Part shown: positions 45,387-54,277 of the stretch, one piece after another
Numbering within the stretch: position 1 is the first letter of the stretch
Layout: each line of letters begins with the position of its first letter
Assembly: GCF_000271665.2 (NCBI RefSeq)
Contig: NZ_CP010978.1
Coordinates: 2,016,501-2,080,500, forward strand
Origin: Pelosinus fermentans JBW45
Lineage (GTDB): Bacteria > Bacillota > Negativicutes > DSM-13327
DNA: 64,000 bases
Direction of reading: 5' to 3'
Translations under genes and position numbers: made by a program
Notes under the pieces: model-generated
Seen by the model: only the letters and a program-made list of their open reading frames with translations
Told to the model about the DNA's origin: nothing
The model's database searches: none

Positions 45387-46145
45387 TTAGCCTTGAGGAC
45401 AAATATCAGTACAAGGACCAATTTGATGGCTGCTGTCAAAAGAACCTTTTACTGTAAAGGAAGAGAATCCATTAGCGATTGCTTGGTCAGATAATTCAAA
45501 CGGCCTGATCCCTTCTATCCACAAGTTTTCGCTTCTCCACAACTTATCAATAATTTTTCCTGAAATAGTAATTTGTTGAGGAGTCGTTACAACAGCGTTA
45601 AATTGGGCTACAAGGCAGGAACCATCAATTCTTGTTAATTCATTCTTTAATTGCTGCCCAGTTACTGGTATGCAATCTGGGAATCCATAGAAAGTAGTAA
45701 AGGTTTTAGTAAAGGTTGGGAGTGGAAGAATGATTGGGTTTGTGGTGCAATTGCCGCAGATGAGTACCAATCCAATTCTGACTGTTATACTCTGGCAGCC
45801 TTCATCAATTTGTTCATCAGCGCACCATAGAATAACCTGGCAAGTTTCACCTACTGTAAGTGTTGGGAAATTGAAGGTTCCATTGCATTTTACACGGCAT
45901 GGTCCTACTGGAGGGTAGGCTATGCATTTCGTAAATTCACCAGAATTGCCAATAAGTACGACTTCCTCAACACAAATATCATGGCATTCACATGTTGGTA
46001 TCCTGCTTACTGGGGTAGTTGTAGTACCAAAAACGGGTCCGCAGTTGTTAAAGATACTAAGACAGCTATTGCAGGGGCAGTTTGGCTCACATTGACGGGT
46101 CAATTCACAAAAATCAGGAATCTCAAAATACTTGCTGTCTATCAT
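45387..46145 (-). CDS. Cysteine-rich protein, possibly a spore-surface protein
   Basis: A 252-residue protein with 21 cysteines. The N-terminal 60 residues hold clusters (CEPNCPCNSC, CECHDIC); later Cys are spaced across beta-rich segments with many Thr/Ile/Pro. There is no signal peptide or membrane helix, so it is not a simple secreted protein. High Cys content without export signal is typical of spore coat or exosporium proteins made in the mother cell, and the organism carries sporulation genes, but I cannot name a family. AAAGGAGG precedes ATG 46145. No clear sigma-E/K promoter was found upstream. Confidence 0.6.
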   Translation of the reverse strand: MIDSKYFEIPDFCELTRQCEPNCPCNSCLSIFNNCGPVFGTTTTPVSRIPTCECHDICVEEVVLIGNSGEFTKCIAYPPVGPCRVKCNGTFNFPTLTVGETCQVILWCADEQIDEGCQSITVRIGLVLICGNCTTNPIILPLPTFTKTFTTFYGFPDCIPVTGQQLKNELTRIDGSCLVAQFNAVVTTPQQITISGKIIDKLWRSENLWIEGIRPFELSDQAIANGFSSFTVKGSFDSSHQIGPCTDICPQG

Positions 46146-46589
46146 AGCAAAAGCCTCCTTTAAAATGTTGGATTTTAGATAAATGTTTAGTATCTAAAGT
46201 AATAGGCATCCCTCCTGAAAAAATAAAGAATACTTATATACTCTTAATACATAAGACTTTTATATTCTTAATTCATAATATGTTTTTTCTTCTGAAAGGT
46301 GCCATCAACAAGAAAAAATGTAATATTTTCGAGTGTAGTTGACGTCTTAATTATTTCTAGGGGATTACTGCGTTTTACCCCATGTTATGCATCTTGAACT
46401 GCTTTGGGAACTCGCACCGAGTATAGATCTAAAAGGTTTCGTCAAATGTAAAAAGCAATAAAACAGCACAAAAATGCTGTTTTATTGCTTTTTATAAAAA
46501 AACTTAATTGACCATATAGCTGAAAGACCATACAATAGGATTGAAGAAAACAGAATTCTAATGGATTCAAATTTTGGGAGGGAGACCTT
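46146..46589. other. Intergenic region of 444 bases with a lone strong hairpin
   Basis: This stretch carries the upstream region of the minus-strand Cys-rich gene and of the macA-like gene. The only marked structure is the palindrome at 46450-46493. There is no ORF with an adequate RBS. A short transcript ending at the hairpin is possible but unsupported. Confidence 0.45.
46450..46493. terminator. Perfect 19-bp palindromic terminator-like hairpin
   Basis: AAAAAGCAATAAAACAGCA and TGCTGTTTTATTGCTTTTT pair perfectly with the loop CAAAAA; T-rich on both sides. It does not follow any annotated gene closely on either strand. Confidence 0.8.
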
Positions 46590-47672
46590 ATGCAAGTTCA
46601 AACTTTATGGCAAAAAGGGTACCAGTATAAAAAAATCATACTATTATTAATCATTGTGGGTGTGGCAGCTACATATGGAATCAGGATGTATTTAGATAAA
46701 AGTAAGCCCGTAGTTACAACGCAGTTAGTATCAGTAGAGCGAGGCGACATCGTGTCATTGGTATCAGCTACTGGTACGATCAAGCCTGTAAATATGGTTG
46801 ATATTAGTTCAAAGATAACTGGTTTAATAAAGGAAGTCAGAGTGCTTGAAAATGAGCAGGTAAAAGCAGGGCAAATATTGATCTTATTGGATGATAAACG
46901 GCTCATGGCACAAGTATCTCAGTCACGAGCCAAGTTAGAAAACACATCGGCAAATTATCAGCGGAATTTACAATTAAATCGTATCGGAGCTATCTCCAAT
47001 CAACAGTTGGATGCTTCAATTATGGATTATAGTGTGGCTCAGGCAACCTATGATGATGCTGTATCCCAATTAGATGATACTGTCATTAAAGCACCGATTG
47101 ATGGTGTTATTATTGGTAAGCCGATTCCTGCTGGGCAGACAGTGGCTCCGGGGATTTCCACTCCTATGGTTCTCATGAGCGTGGCCGACTTGTCAAAAAT
47201 GCAGATTGAGGCCCAGGTCGACGAATCTGATATTGGAAAAATTGCATTAGGGCAAAGGGTGACGTTTACCGTAGATGCCTACATTGATAAAGTGTTTTCA
47301 GGAACGGTATCGAATATATCCCAGAAGGCGAATATAACACAAAATGTAGTCTATTATGTAGTAACCATTGATGTTGAAGGGCCCGGAACAATGCTCAAAC
47401 CTACTATGACGGCCAGAGTATCGATACAAAGCGGGGAAAGTAAAAATACAATACTTGTACCCTTGTCTGCTATTAAGGAAAATAAAGGCCAGCCATATGT
47501 TCAGACAATGGTCAATGGCAAGGTTGAAAATATCAATGTTACGACTGGATTGTCTGGCGAAGATAAAGTTGAAATTATTAGTGGTCTTGCGGATGGTGAT
47601 CAAATAGTACTGCCGCAGGCAAAAGCACCATCTCAGGTTTCGGGAAATATGCGCGGTTCACTTGGTCGCTAA
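46590..47672 (+). CDS. HlyD/MacA-type periplasmic adaptor subunit
   Basis: A 360-residue membrane fusion protein with an N-terminal membrane anchor (about 12-30), a lipoyl/barrel-sandwich region ([20 protein letters not shown]-like segment at about 75-95), a helical hairpin and beta-barrel ([20 protein letters not shown] in pieces). It links the MacB-type transporter to outer-membrane export, consistent with a diderm cell. RBS GGGAGGGAG precedes ATG 46590. The ATPase gene starts 13 bases after the stop. Confidence 0.88.
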   Translation: MQVQTLWQKGYQYKKIILLLIIVGVAATYGIRMYLDKSKPVVTTQLVSVERGDIVSLVSATGTIKPVNMVDISSKITGLIKEVRVLENEQVKAGQILILLDDKRLMAQVSQSRAKLENTSANYQRNLQLNRIGAISNQQLDASIMDYSVAQATYDDAVSQLDDTVIKAPIDGVIIGKPIPAGQTVAPGISTPMVLMSVADLSKMQIEAQVDESDIGKIALGQRVTFTVDAYIDKVFSGTVSNISQKANITQNVVYYVVTIDVEGPGTMLKPTMTARVSIQSGESKNTILVPLSAIKENKGQPYVQTMVNGKVENINVTTGLSGEDKVEIISGLADGDQIVLPQAKAPSQVSGNMRGSLGR

Positions 47673-47685
47673 GGAGGGATCGGCA

Positions 47686-48372
47686 ATGAGTATTGTACTT
47701 TCCAACATAAAAAAAATATACCAGATGGGCGGTACCCCTGTTGCTGCTTTGGCAGGAATCACATTGGGGATTGTTGGTGGAGAATTTACTGCAATTATGG
47801 GGCCGTCAGGGTCGGGTAAGTCGACTTTGATGAATATATTAGGCTGCCTTGACAGGCCTACCAGCGGATCTTACATGCTAGATGGAGAAGAGGTAGCTAC
47901 GTTAAAAGATGATGAATTGGCAGTCACCAGAAATAAGAAAATCGGGTTTGTATTTCAGAACTTTAATTTGCTGCCTCGTATGTCAGCTCAACAAAATGTA
48001 GCTCTGCCTCTTGTATATGCAGGAGTAATGAAACAGGAACGAGATTCCATGGCTGCTGCTGCTCTATCTATGGTGGGTTTAGCCGATCGGATGCATCATC
48101 GTCCTAATGAGTTGTCTGGCGGTCAGCGCCAGCGTGTGGCGATTGCGCGGGCCTTAGTGAATAACCCTAGTATTATTATGGCAGATGAGCCTACCGGCAA
48201 TCTTGACAGTAAATCCGGCAATGAGATCATGGAGATTTTTACGAATCTTAACAACGAAGGGCGAACCATCGTTTTGGTTACACATGAAATAGAGATTGCT
48301 CAATTTACAAGGCGTATTATCTCTTTTCGTGATGGCCTGATTGTCAGTGATGAGGCGTTGCTCAAAGTCTAG
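47686..48372 (+). CDS. MacB-type ABC transporter ATP-binding protein
   Basis: A 228-residue ABC ATPase of the LolD/MacB class. Walker [10 protein letters not shown] (about 42-50), Q-loop [12 protein letters not shown], signature [15 protein letters not shown] (about 143-157) and Walker [14 protein letters not shown] are intact. It drives the permease encoded next. ATG 47686 with AAGGAGGG is the start. Confidence 0.93.
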   Translation: MSIVLSNIKKIYQMGGTPVAALAGITLGIVGGEFTAIMGPSGSGKSTLMNILGCLDRPTSGSYMLDGEEVATLKDDELAVTRNKKIGFVFQNFNLLPRMSAQQNVALPLVYAGVMKQERDSMAAAALSMVGLADRMHHRPNELSGGQRQRVAIARALVNNPSIIMADEPTGNLDSKSGNEIMEIFTNLNNEGRTIVLVTHEIEIAQFTRRIISFRDGLIVSDEALLKV

Positions 48373-48384
48373 GAGGTGATTTTT

Positions 48385-49599
48385 TTGCTGTGGGAAAGCA
48401 TTATTATAGCATTAGAAGGATTAAAGGCGAATAAACTGCGTTCTATATTGACGATGCTGGGAATTATTATTGGTGTAGGTGCCGTCATTGCAATGGTGTC
48501 GATTGGTATGGGTGTGCAAAATAAAATACAAGATTCAATTGCTGGCTTAGGGAGTAACCTTCTGATTATTACCCCTGGTGCCACATCACCTTCTGGTGTG
48601 AGGCTGGCTGCTGGTTCCAACACCACTCTGACCAATAAAGATGCCCAGGCAATAGGGCGTCAAATCGAAGGTGTCAGTGCCGTTGCGCCTAGCGTTAGTA
48701 AGCAATACCAACTGGTGTATGGGAATAAAAATTGGATGACAACGGTCCAAGGGACTACACCTGAATTTGTGAGTGTCCGGAACTTTAATGTGGAGTTGGG
48801 ACGATTTTTCTCGAATCAAGAGGTAGACACACGAATGAGAGTTGCAGTTCTGGGGAAAACCACTGCTGATAATTTATTCGGTACCATCTATCCTGTGGGA
48901 CAGACGGTACGTATTAATTCAGCTCCCTTTGTCGTAGTTGGTGTATTTGAGGGAAAAGGGCAGTCAGCAGGTGGTATGGACCAAGATGATGTTGTAGTGA
49001 TTCCCTTAACGACAGCTCAAGAACGTATGATGGGGATTAGTTATATACAAACCATTAGCGTACAGGCGGCTAGTCCGGATAGCATTAATCAGGCACAAGA
49101 GGACATTACCTCTCTTTTACGTTCGCGCCATAAGTTAACAAAAGATATGCCAGATGATTTTACGGTTCGTAACTTAGCTGCAGTTATGGCTACAGCAGAG
49201 GAAACGACAAAAACCATTACATTGCTTCTAGGGAACATTGCAGCAATCTCTTTATTAGTTGGTGGTATTGGTATTATGAATATTATGCTGGTATCTGTGA
49301 CAGAGCGTACAAGAGAAATCGGTATTCGAAAAGCCCTAGGTGCTACCTATCGCAATATTTTACTGCAGTTTCTTATTGAAGCCATTGTTATTGGTGTAAC
49401 AGGTGGTTTGATTGGTATTGGATTAGGTATTGGCACAGCATATGCCATTTCAGCAATTGCTGGCTGGAACACTGCTATTTCTTCAGGTTCTATTTTTATG
49501 GCCTTTGGATTTTCCGTAGCGATTGGATTATTTTTTGGTATCTATCCTGCCAGAAAAGCAGCATTATTAGATCCGATTGACGCATTGCGCTATGAATAA
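48385..49599 (+). CDS. MacB/FtsX-type ABC transporter permease
   Basis: A 404-residue permease: N-terminal helix after a conserved ALEGLKANKLRSILTMLGIIIGV start in pieces, a large MacB_PCD periplasmic domain (about 45-240), and three C-terminal helices with the FtsX signature (GIGIMNIMLVSVTERTREIGIRKALGA in pieces, about 295-320). It exports peptides, lipoproteins or drugs across the envelope with its neighbours. TTG 48385 is the start because AGGAGGTGA lies just before it. No TolC-like gene is near. Confidence 0.9.
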   Translation: MLWESIIIALEGLKANKLRSILTMLGIIIGVGAVIAMVSIGMGVQNKIQDSIAGLGSNLLIITPGATSPSGVRLAAGSNTTLTNKDAQAIGRQIEGVSAVAPSVSKQYQLVYGNKNWMTTVQGTTPEFVSVRNFNVELGRFFSNQEVDTRMRVAVLGKTTADNLFGTIYPVGQTVRINSAPFVVVGVFEGKGQSAGGMDQDDVVVIPLTTAQERMMGISYIQTISVQAASPDSINQAQEDITSLLRSRHKLTKDMPDDFTVRNLAAVMATAEETTKTITLLLGNIAAISLLVGGIGIMNIMLVSVTERTREIGIRKALGATYRNILLQFLIEAIVIGVTGGLIGIGLGIGTAYAISAIAGWNTAISSGSIFMAFGFSVAIGLFFGIYPARKAALLDPIDALRYE

Positions 49600-49651
49600 A
49601 AAGTAAGTATTTTGTGATAAAATAAGGTGAAAGGATATGATAAGGAGATAG

Positions 49652-49795
49652 ATGATGGGATACTTTTATTCATTAATGAATTACTTGAAAACGGACAAAG
49701 GAAAACATGATTGCTTAGACTATATTCGGGCCATTGTGATAATGGCGTCGGTCATGGCGGGCATTCGAATATTACTTTATGCTTTATTGCAATAG
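49652..49795 (+). CDS. Small membrane protein (47 aa)
   Basis: A short ORF beginning ATGATG after AAGGAG, encoding a 47-residue protein with a soluble Lys/Asp-containing first half and a C-terminal hydrophobic helix (AIVIMASVMAGIRILLYALL). It lies 52 bases after the transporter permease. No family recognised; the RBS and hydrophobic helix favour a real gene. Confidence 0.5.
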   Translation: MMGYFYSLMNYLKTDKGKHDCLDYIRAIVIMASVMAGIRILLYALLQ

Positions 49796-49818
49796 AAGTT
49801 GTAGTTTTATATAGGAAA

Positions 49819-49866
49819 AAATAGTCTTGTCTTTTTGAGGTGTGATATAATAAGACCAGACTATTT
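49819..49866. promoter_or_regulatory. Extended -10 promoter inside an inverted repeat, upstream of nadD
   Basis: TGATATAAT (49843-49851) is an extended -10 element; the -35-like TTGTCT (49827) is only 13 bases away. It sits inside an imperfect palindrome: AAATAGTC-TT-GTCTT before it and AAGAC-CA-GACTATTT after it. Confidence 0.5.
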
Positions 49867-49885
49867 GTATCGTAGGAGAACCTTT

Positions 49886-50503
49886 ATGTCAGATAAAAAA
49901 CGTAAGATTGGTATTATGGGTGGTACCTTTGATCCTATACATACTGGTCATTTGGCAACGGCTGAAGCAGTCCGTGTGGAATATGACCTTGAAAGAGTAT
50001 TATTTATTCCAGCAGCAAATCCACCGCATAAACAGCATTTTCGGGTAACGAAACCACTACATAGGTACATTATGACCGTAATGGCTACCTATTCCAATCC
50101 TCATTTTCATGTATCGCCCATCGAAATAGAACGGCCAGGGCTGTCCTATGCGATTGATACGGTATTAGAACTAATTAAACAATATGGGGATAATACAGAG
50201 TTTTATTTTATTGTTGGTTCCGATACCGTACAAGAATTAGCATCATGGAAAGACATTGATCGCCTTTTAGAGATCTGTCATTTTATTGCTGCCAATCGAC
50301 CAGGCAGTGCTTATACACTAGAGGATATAATAAAACCTTTTGGTGAGAAAGGTTTTAAACGTATCCACTCTTTACCTACCCCTGAACTAGAGATATCCTC
50401 TACAGATGTACGAGAGAAAGTACGGCAGGGAAGATCAATTAAATATTTTGTTCCTGAAAGTGTTGAGATTTATATATGCAAAGAAAATTTGTATAAAGAA
50501 TAG
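49886..50503 (+). CDS. nadD: Nicotinate-nucleotide adenylyltransferase
   Basis: The 205-residue NadD shows GIMGGTFDPIHTGHL (nucleotidyltransferase HIGH-like motif GHL, about residues 10-24), the FIPAANPPHK segment and the C-terminal ISSTDVREKVRQGRSIKYFVP in pieces. It makes NaAD from nicotinate mononucleotide and ATP. ATG 49886 behind TAGGAG gives normal family length. In related genomes nadD follows proA directly; here 20 kb intervene. Confidence 0.94.
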   Translation: MSDKKRKIGIMGGTFDPIHTGHLATAEAVRVEYDLERVLFIPAANPPHKQHFRVTKPLHRYIMTVMATYSNPHFHVSPIEIERPGLSYAIDTVLELIKQYGDNTEFYFIVGSDTVQELASWKDIDRLLEICHFIAANRPGSAYTLEDIIKPFGEKGFKRIHSLPTPELEISSTDVREKVRQGRSIKYFVPESVEIYICKENLYKE

Positions 50504-50629
50504 TAGTAAAAAGAGTTTAAACATACCATGTTTGCCTTTTGGCAAATAAAGTTAGGCATAAATACTTTAGTTTCGTAGATAATGTTAGTACAATCGTTTT
50601 TAGAATTTAACAAAGAAAGGTGATTCCAA

Positions 50630-50881
50630 ATGTCAAAAACACTTTATGTGGGTAATTTGCCTTGGTCAACGAGTGATAGTGATTTAGCTGATGTGTTCAA
50701 GGAGCATGGCAATGTAATTTCAAGTCGTATTATCACGGATAAGGAAACAGGTCGTTCTAGAGGCTTTGGCTTTGTAGAAGTGGATGATGATGATGCTGAT
50801 AAGATGGTTAGTATGATGAATGGCAGTGATTTCGGTGGGCGGCAGATTGTTGTAAATGAAGCTAGACCAAGAGAACAATAA
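50630..50881 (+). CDS. RRM-domain RNA-binding protein
   Basis: An 83-residue single RNA-recognition-motif protein with RNP2 LYVGNLPW (residues 4-11) and RNP1 RGFGFVEV (about 44-51). Such small RRM proteins occur in cyanobacteria and many anaerobes, often linked to cold response or RNA handling. RBS AAAGGTG precedes ATG 50630. It has its own terminator, so it is monocistronic. Confidence 0.9.
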   Translation: MSKTLYVGNLPWSTSDSDLADVFKEHGNVISSRIITDKETGRSRGFGFVEVDDDDADKMVSMMNGSDFGGRQIVVNEARPREQ

Positions 50882-50890
50882 TTAAAATGT

Positions 50891-50920
50891 AAGCCTTCTT
50901 TATAGGAGGCTTTTATTTTT
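50891..50920 (+). terminator. Intrinsic terminator of the RRM gene
   Basis: AAGCCTTC and GAGGCTT pair around TTTATAG, followed by TTATTTTTTAG. Confidence 0.8.
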
Positions 50921-51017
50921 TAGCAGGGAATTCAACTATTTTGGCGAAATGTGTACTATTACAGACATAGTTATTTGTGGATTCAATGGTTCAATTTTAA
51001 AATATTGCGGTGAGAAA

Positions 51018-51605
51018 ATGGATTATGAATATATTCTAATTCGATTATCAAAAATGTTATCGCCCAAAAGACTGCAGCATTCGATTGGTGTTAGCAAGAC
51101 AGCAGAGGAAATGGCTGAACGCTTTGGGGGGGACAAGGTTAAAGCTGGCTTAGCAGGCCTTTTGCATGATGCAGCTCGTGAGGTACCTGTATCGGATCTC
51201 TTGCCAATAGCACAAGCCTTTGGTATAGTGGTGAGTGATATAGAAAAAGCAGAACCTATATTGCTGCATGCTCCCATTTCAGCTAAGTTAGCTGAGAGTA
51301 AGTTTAACATCCATGATGCAGAAATTTTACAAGCAATTTTTCTGCATACAACAGGGGGAGCTCACATGTCGTTATTAGATAAAATTATTTATTTAGCAGA
51401 TGTGATTGAACCTGGTCGTAATTTTGGAGGCTTAGAAGAAATTAGGGCAATGGCTCATAGTGATTTGGATAAGGCACTGCTGTTGGCATTGAATCAAAGC
51501 ATAGCTTATATTTTGGAAGAAGGCGGCTTAATTCATCCGGCTACCATTGAAGCTCGAAATGATCTTTTAATCAAGCAGCGTACACCGATATTGCATACTA
51601 CATAG
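51018..51605 (+). CDS. yqeK: YqeK family HD-domain hydrolase (Ap4A hydrolase type)
   Basis: A 195-residue HD protein. The metal residues are visible: H in RLQHSIGV (about 20), HD in GLLHDAAR (about 49-50), and LHAPISAKLA plus the DKIIYLADVIEPGR segment (about 120-134). YqeK enzymes cleave diadenosine tetraphosphate symmetrically. Located between nadD and rsfS as in Bacillus. ATG 51018 with GGTGAG is preferred over an upstream frame without RBS. Confidence 0.9.
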   Translation: MDYEYILIRLSKMLSPKRLQHSIGVSKTAEEMAERFGGDKVKAGLAGLLHDAAREVPVSDLLPIAQAFGIVVSDIEKAEPILLHAPISAKLAESKFNIHDAEILQAIFLHTTGGAHMSLLDKIIYLADVIEPGRNFGGLEEIRAMAHSDLDKALLLALNQSIAYILEEGGLIHPATIEARNDLLIKQRTPILHTT

Positions 51606-51643
51606 AAAAATCTTTAGGTTATGTCTAGAGAGGAGGAAAACGC

Positions 51644-52624
51644 ATGTCACGCCTGCGTCCTCAGCGTCGTAAAATACGTTGGAAGCGATTGTTTTTGCTA
51701 TTATTTATTTTGTTTACATTTATAACCTCTTTAACCTGGGCAGCAGTACATACCTATCAAAAATTTTCTGCAGCACCTGTCCTAAGTACAAAAGTGGAAA
51801 CCAGCACAGTCGTCGAAGAAACAGGTCCATATATGAATATACTAGTGATGGGCGTAGACGACGGTGATAATGAATATCCTAATGCACCTAGACGGTCGGA
51901 CACGATGATTGTTGTCAATATCAATAAAGAAAACGGTGCGCTGCATTTATTATCCATTCCACGGGATACTCGAGTTGCCATTCAGGGACATAAGGGTGCC
52001 GAAAAAATTACCCATGCCTTTTTTTATGGAGGATCTTCTTTAGCCGTAAAGACTGTTGAGCAGTTATTACAAATTCCCATTCACCAATATATTGTTATTG
52101 ATTGGCAGGCATTTATTGAGGTTGTAGAGATATTGGGCGGAGTTGATTTATATGTAGAAAATGATATGGATTATGAAGATCCTTACGCTGATTTAGCAAT
52201 TCATCTGAATAAAGGCTACCAGCATTTAGATGGTAATAAGGCGGGGCAATATGTCCGATTTCGTAGTGATGAGCTGGGTGATATTGGTCGTGTACAGCGG
52301 CAGCAGCGTTTTTTAAAAGCCATGGTGGAAAAGACAATGAATGTAAGTACTCTTTTAAAAGTACCAGCCCTGCTGCATACTATGAGTCAATATATAGCAA
52401 CGGATATAACGACATTTAAGATGTTAAAGGTGGCTAATTCTTTAAAATCCTTTAAGGCAAGTGAGTTACATGTGGACATGCTGCCAGGAAAATTTGCTAC
52501 CATTGACGGTATTAGTTTCTGGAGTCACGATCAGCAGCAGACCCAGCAAATCGTGGATCGTATGCTAACTAGTGAAAATGCTAAGATGAGTGGTATATTT
52601 ACTGACCCAAAAAGCAACAATTAA
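51644..52624 (+). CDS. LytR-CpsA-Psr (LCP) family protein
   Basis: A 326-residue membrane protein with a basic N-terminus, one membrane helix (about 14-35) and an LCP domain: MNILVMGVDDGD, RRSDTMIVVNI, LLSIPRDTRV (phosphate-lipid binding Arg/Asp set, about 105-114), GGVDLYVENDMDYED, and QYVRFRSDELGDIGRVQRQQ in pieces. LCP enzymes attach glycopolymers to peptidoglycan or other acceptors. In Negativicutes without teichoic acids the polymer is uncertain; it could serve the nearby glycan locus. RBS GAGAGGAGG precedes ATG 51644. Confidence 0.9.
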   Translation: MSRLRPQRRKIRWKRLFLLLFILFTFITSLTWAAVHTYQKFSAAPVLSTKVETSTVVEETGPYMNILVMGVDDGDNEYPNAPRRSDTMIVVNINKENGALHLLSIPRDTRVAIQGHKGAEKITHAFFYGGSSLAVKTVEQLLQIPIHQYIVIDWQAFIEVVEILGGVDLYVENDMDYEDPYADLAIHLNKGYQHLDGNKAGQYVRFRSDELGDIGRVQRQQRFLKAMVEKTMNVSTLLKVPALLHTMSQYIATDITTFKMLKVANSLKSFKASELHVDMLPGKFATIDGISFWSHDQQQTQQIVDRMLTSENAKMSGIFTDPKSNN

Positions 52625-52709
52625 AAGATAAGAACGACACAACAATGTACTATGAAGTTAATAGTCAAATAAAAATAAGATGAATATTTAAATTTTAGGA
52701 GGATTTTTG

Positions 52710-53078
52710 ATGAGTGATACAACTAAAACCTTAGAAGAAATGATTGTGGCGGCGGCTGAAGATAAAAAAGCGACGGATGTTGTGGTTCTTAATGTAGATG
52801 GTGTTTCTTCTGTTGCCGATTTTTATGTGGTATGCAGTGCGAAGTCTACCATACAAGTACAAGCGATTGCTGATAATATTGAAGATGAACTAAAAAAACA
52901 GGGAATTGATCTATTGCACAAAGAAGGACATCGTCAAGGACGCTGGATCTTACTGGATTTTGGTTCTGGCATTGCACATATTTTTGTAGAAGAAGAAAGA
53001 GAGTACTATAACTTAGAACGCCTTTGGGGTAAAGCTCGGGCAATGGATAGTGAAGAACAGTTGAGTGAAAATAAATAA
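52710..53078 (+). CDS. rsfS: Ribosome silencing factor RsfS
   Basis: A 122-residue RsfS/Iojap protein: VADFYVVCSAKSTIQVQAIADNI in pieces (about 34-56), HKEGHRQGRWILLDFG and VEEEREYYNLERLW. It binds L14 and blocks subunit joining in starvation. AGGAGG precedes ATG 52710; a TTG three bases earlier is also possible. It belongs to the nadD-yqeK-LCP-rsfS string. Confidence 0.94.
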   Translation: MSDTTKTLEEMIVAAAEDKKATDVVVLNVDGVSSVADFYVVCSAKSTIQVQAIADNIEDELKKQGIDLLHKEGHRQGRWILLDFGSGIAHIFVEEEREYYNLERLWGKARAMDSEEQLSENK

Positions 53079-53134
53079 TTTGCCAATGCCTTGGATCGTA
53101 AGTCTAAGTCTTGGTGGCACAGGTGGTGGTTATA

Positions 53135-54013
53135 ATGGAAACAACAAACAAGCTGACTCCAGGTAGTGTAGTGACGCTAAAAGCAGTTAGATCTAGTGAA
53201 TTTGGTATTTTTTTAGATGCTGGCACTGGCAATACGAATGATGATATTTTATTGCATAAACAGCAGCAAACTACAGATACGATAACAATTGGGGATGAAA
53301 TTCCTGTGTATTTGTATCAGGATCCTAAAGGTCGCCTTACAGCAAGTATGCGTTTGCCTAAAATGCAGGTAGGACAGGTGGCTAGAGTTACTGTGATCAA
53401 TACTACCCGTGATGGAGCCTTTGTTGATATTGGTGCTGAGCGTGGTGTATTTATGCCATTTGCTGGTATGCGCGGTAATTTAAAACGCGGTGATAAGGTC
53501 TGGGTGAAGCTCTATATCGATAAATCAGGACGACCGGCAGTAAGCATGGAAGTAGAAGATGAGTTGAGAAGGGCCTCTGTTCCGGCAACGGATGCTAAAA
53601 TTGGTGATATGATTACTGGTTCCCTTTACAACTATAATGAAGAAGGGGCTTTTATTTTTACGAAAGAGCGTTATATTGCGTTTATGCATACGAGTGAAAT
53701 TACTACAAGACCCAATGTAGGAGATGAGATTACAGCGCGTATTACTCATATTCGCGAAGATGGGCGTATTAATGTTTCTATGCGTCCTCTAAAGCAGGAA
53801 GCAATTGATACGGATGGGGATGCCATACTCTCTCTGCTGCATTCTCGTAATGGTAAAATGCCTTATAGTGATGATACTTCACCTGAAATCATTAAGGAAA
53901 AATTTCATATTAGTAAGTCTGCTTTTAAAAGAGCCCTAGGAAGGCTAATCAAAACAGGATATGTAGAGCAACGTGATGGTTGGACCTATCTTTTGGAAAA
54001 AGAGAAAATATAA
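53135..54013 (+). CDS. CvfB-like S1 RNA-binding protein
   Basis: A 292-residue protein with three S1-like domains (about 10-70, 73-130 with ARVTVINTTRDGAFVDIGAERGVFMP in pieces, and 150-215) and a C-terminal winged-helix part (KEKFHISKSAFKRALGRLIKTGYVEQ in pieces, about 247-272). This is the CvfB/YitL layout; CvfB binds RNA and affects virulence factor mRNA stability in Staphylococcus. ATG 53135 with AGGTGGTGG is preferred to a GTG eight codons upstream. Confidence 0.88.
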   Translation: METTNKLTPGSVVTLKAVRSSEFGIFLDAGTGNTNDDILLHKQQQTTDTITIGDEIPVYLYQDPKGRLTASMRLPKMQVGQVARVTVINTTRDGAFVDIGAERGVFMPFAGMRGNLKRGDKVWVKLYIDKSGRPAVSMEVEDELRRASVPATDAKIGDMITGSLYNYNEEGAFIFTKERYIAFMHTSEITTRPNVGDEITARITHIREDGRINVSMRPLKQEAIDTDGDAILSLLHSRNGKMPYSDDTSPEIIKEKFHISKSAFKRALGRLIKTGYVEQRDGWTYLLEKEKI

Positions 54014-54097
54014 AGAATGCTTTAAAAAACTTGTAGATCAAGTGATTGTTTGCCAGGGCTGGAATGTTGATATTAGGATATGGATGCCTTACTTTAT

Positions 54098-54135
54098 AAA
54101 AGATTATTGTCGCTAAAACGACAATAATCTTTTAT
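54098..54135 (+). terminator. Intrinsic terminator after the S1 protein gene
   Basis: AAAAGATTATTGTCG and CGACAATAATCTTTT form a perfect 15-base-pair stem with loop CTAAAA, followed by ATATTTG. Confidence 0.88.
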
Positions 54136-54277
54136 ATTTGAGGAATTTTACCAGAAAATTAGTTTAAAAAGAAGGAATTATTGGTTTTTCCGAGAAATGT
54201 TAGAAAAGTAAGTGGTAAATGAAATAGATAGGCAATCGCAAATTGCGATAAGCAATATAAAAACTGGAGGCGTTTCT

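Noticed and set aside
46100-46215. 28-codon leader peptide on the minus strand before the Cys-rich gene
   Set aside because: An ATG follows AGGAGGG with almost no spacing, too close for efficient initiation; no other support.
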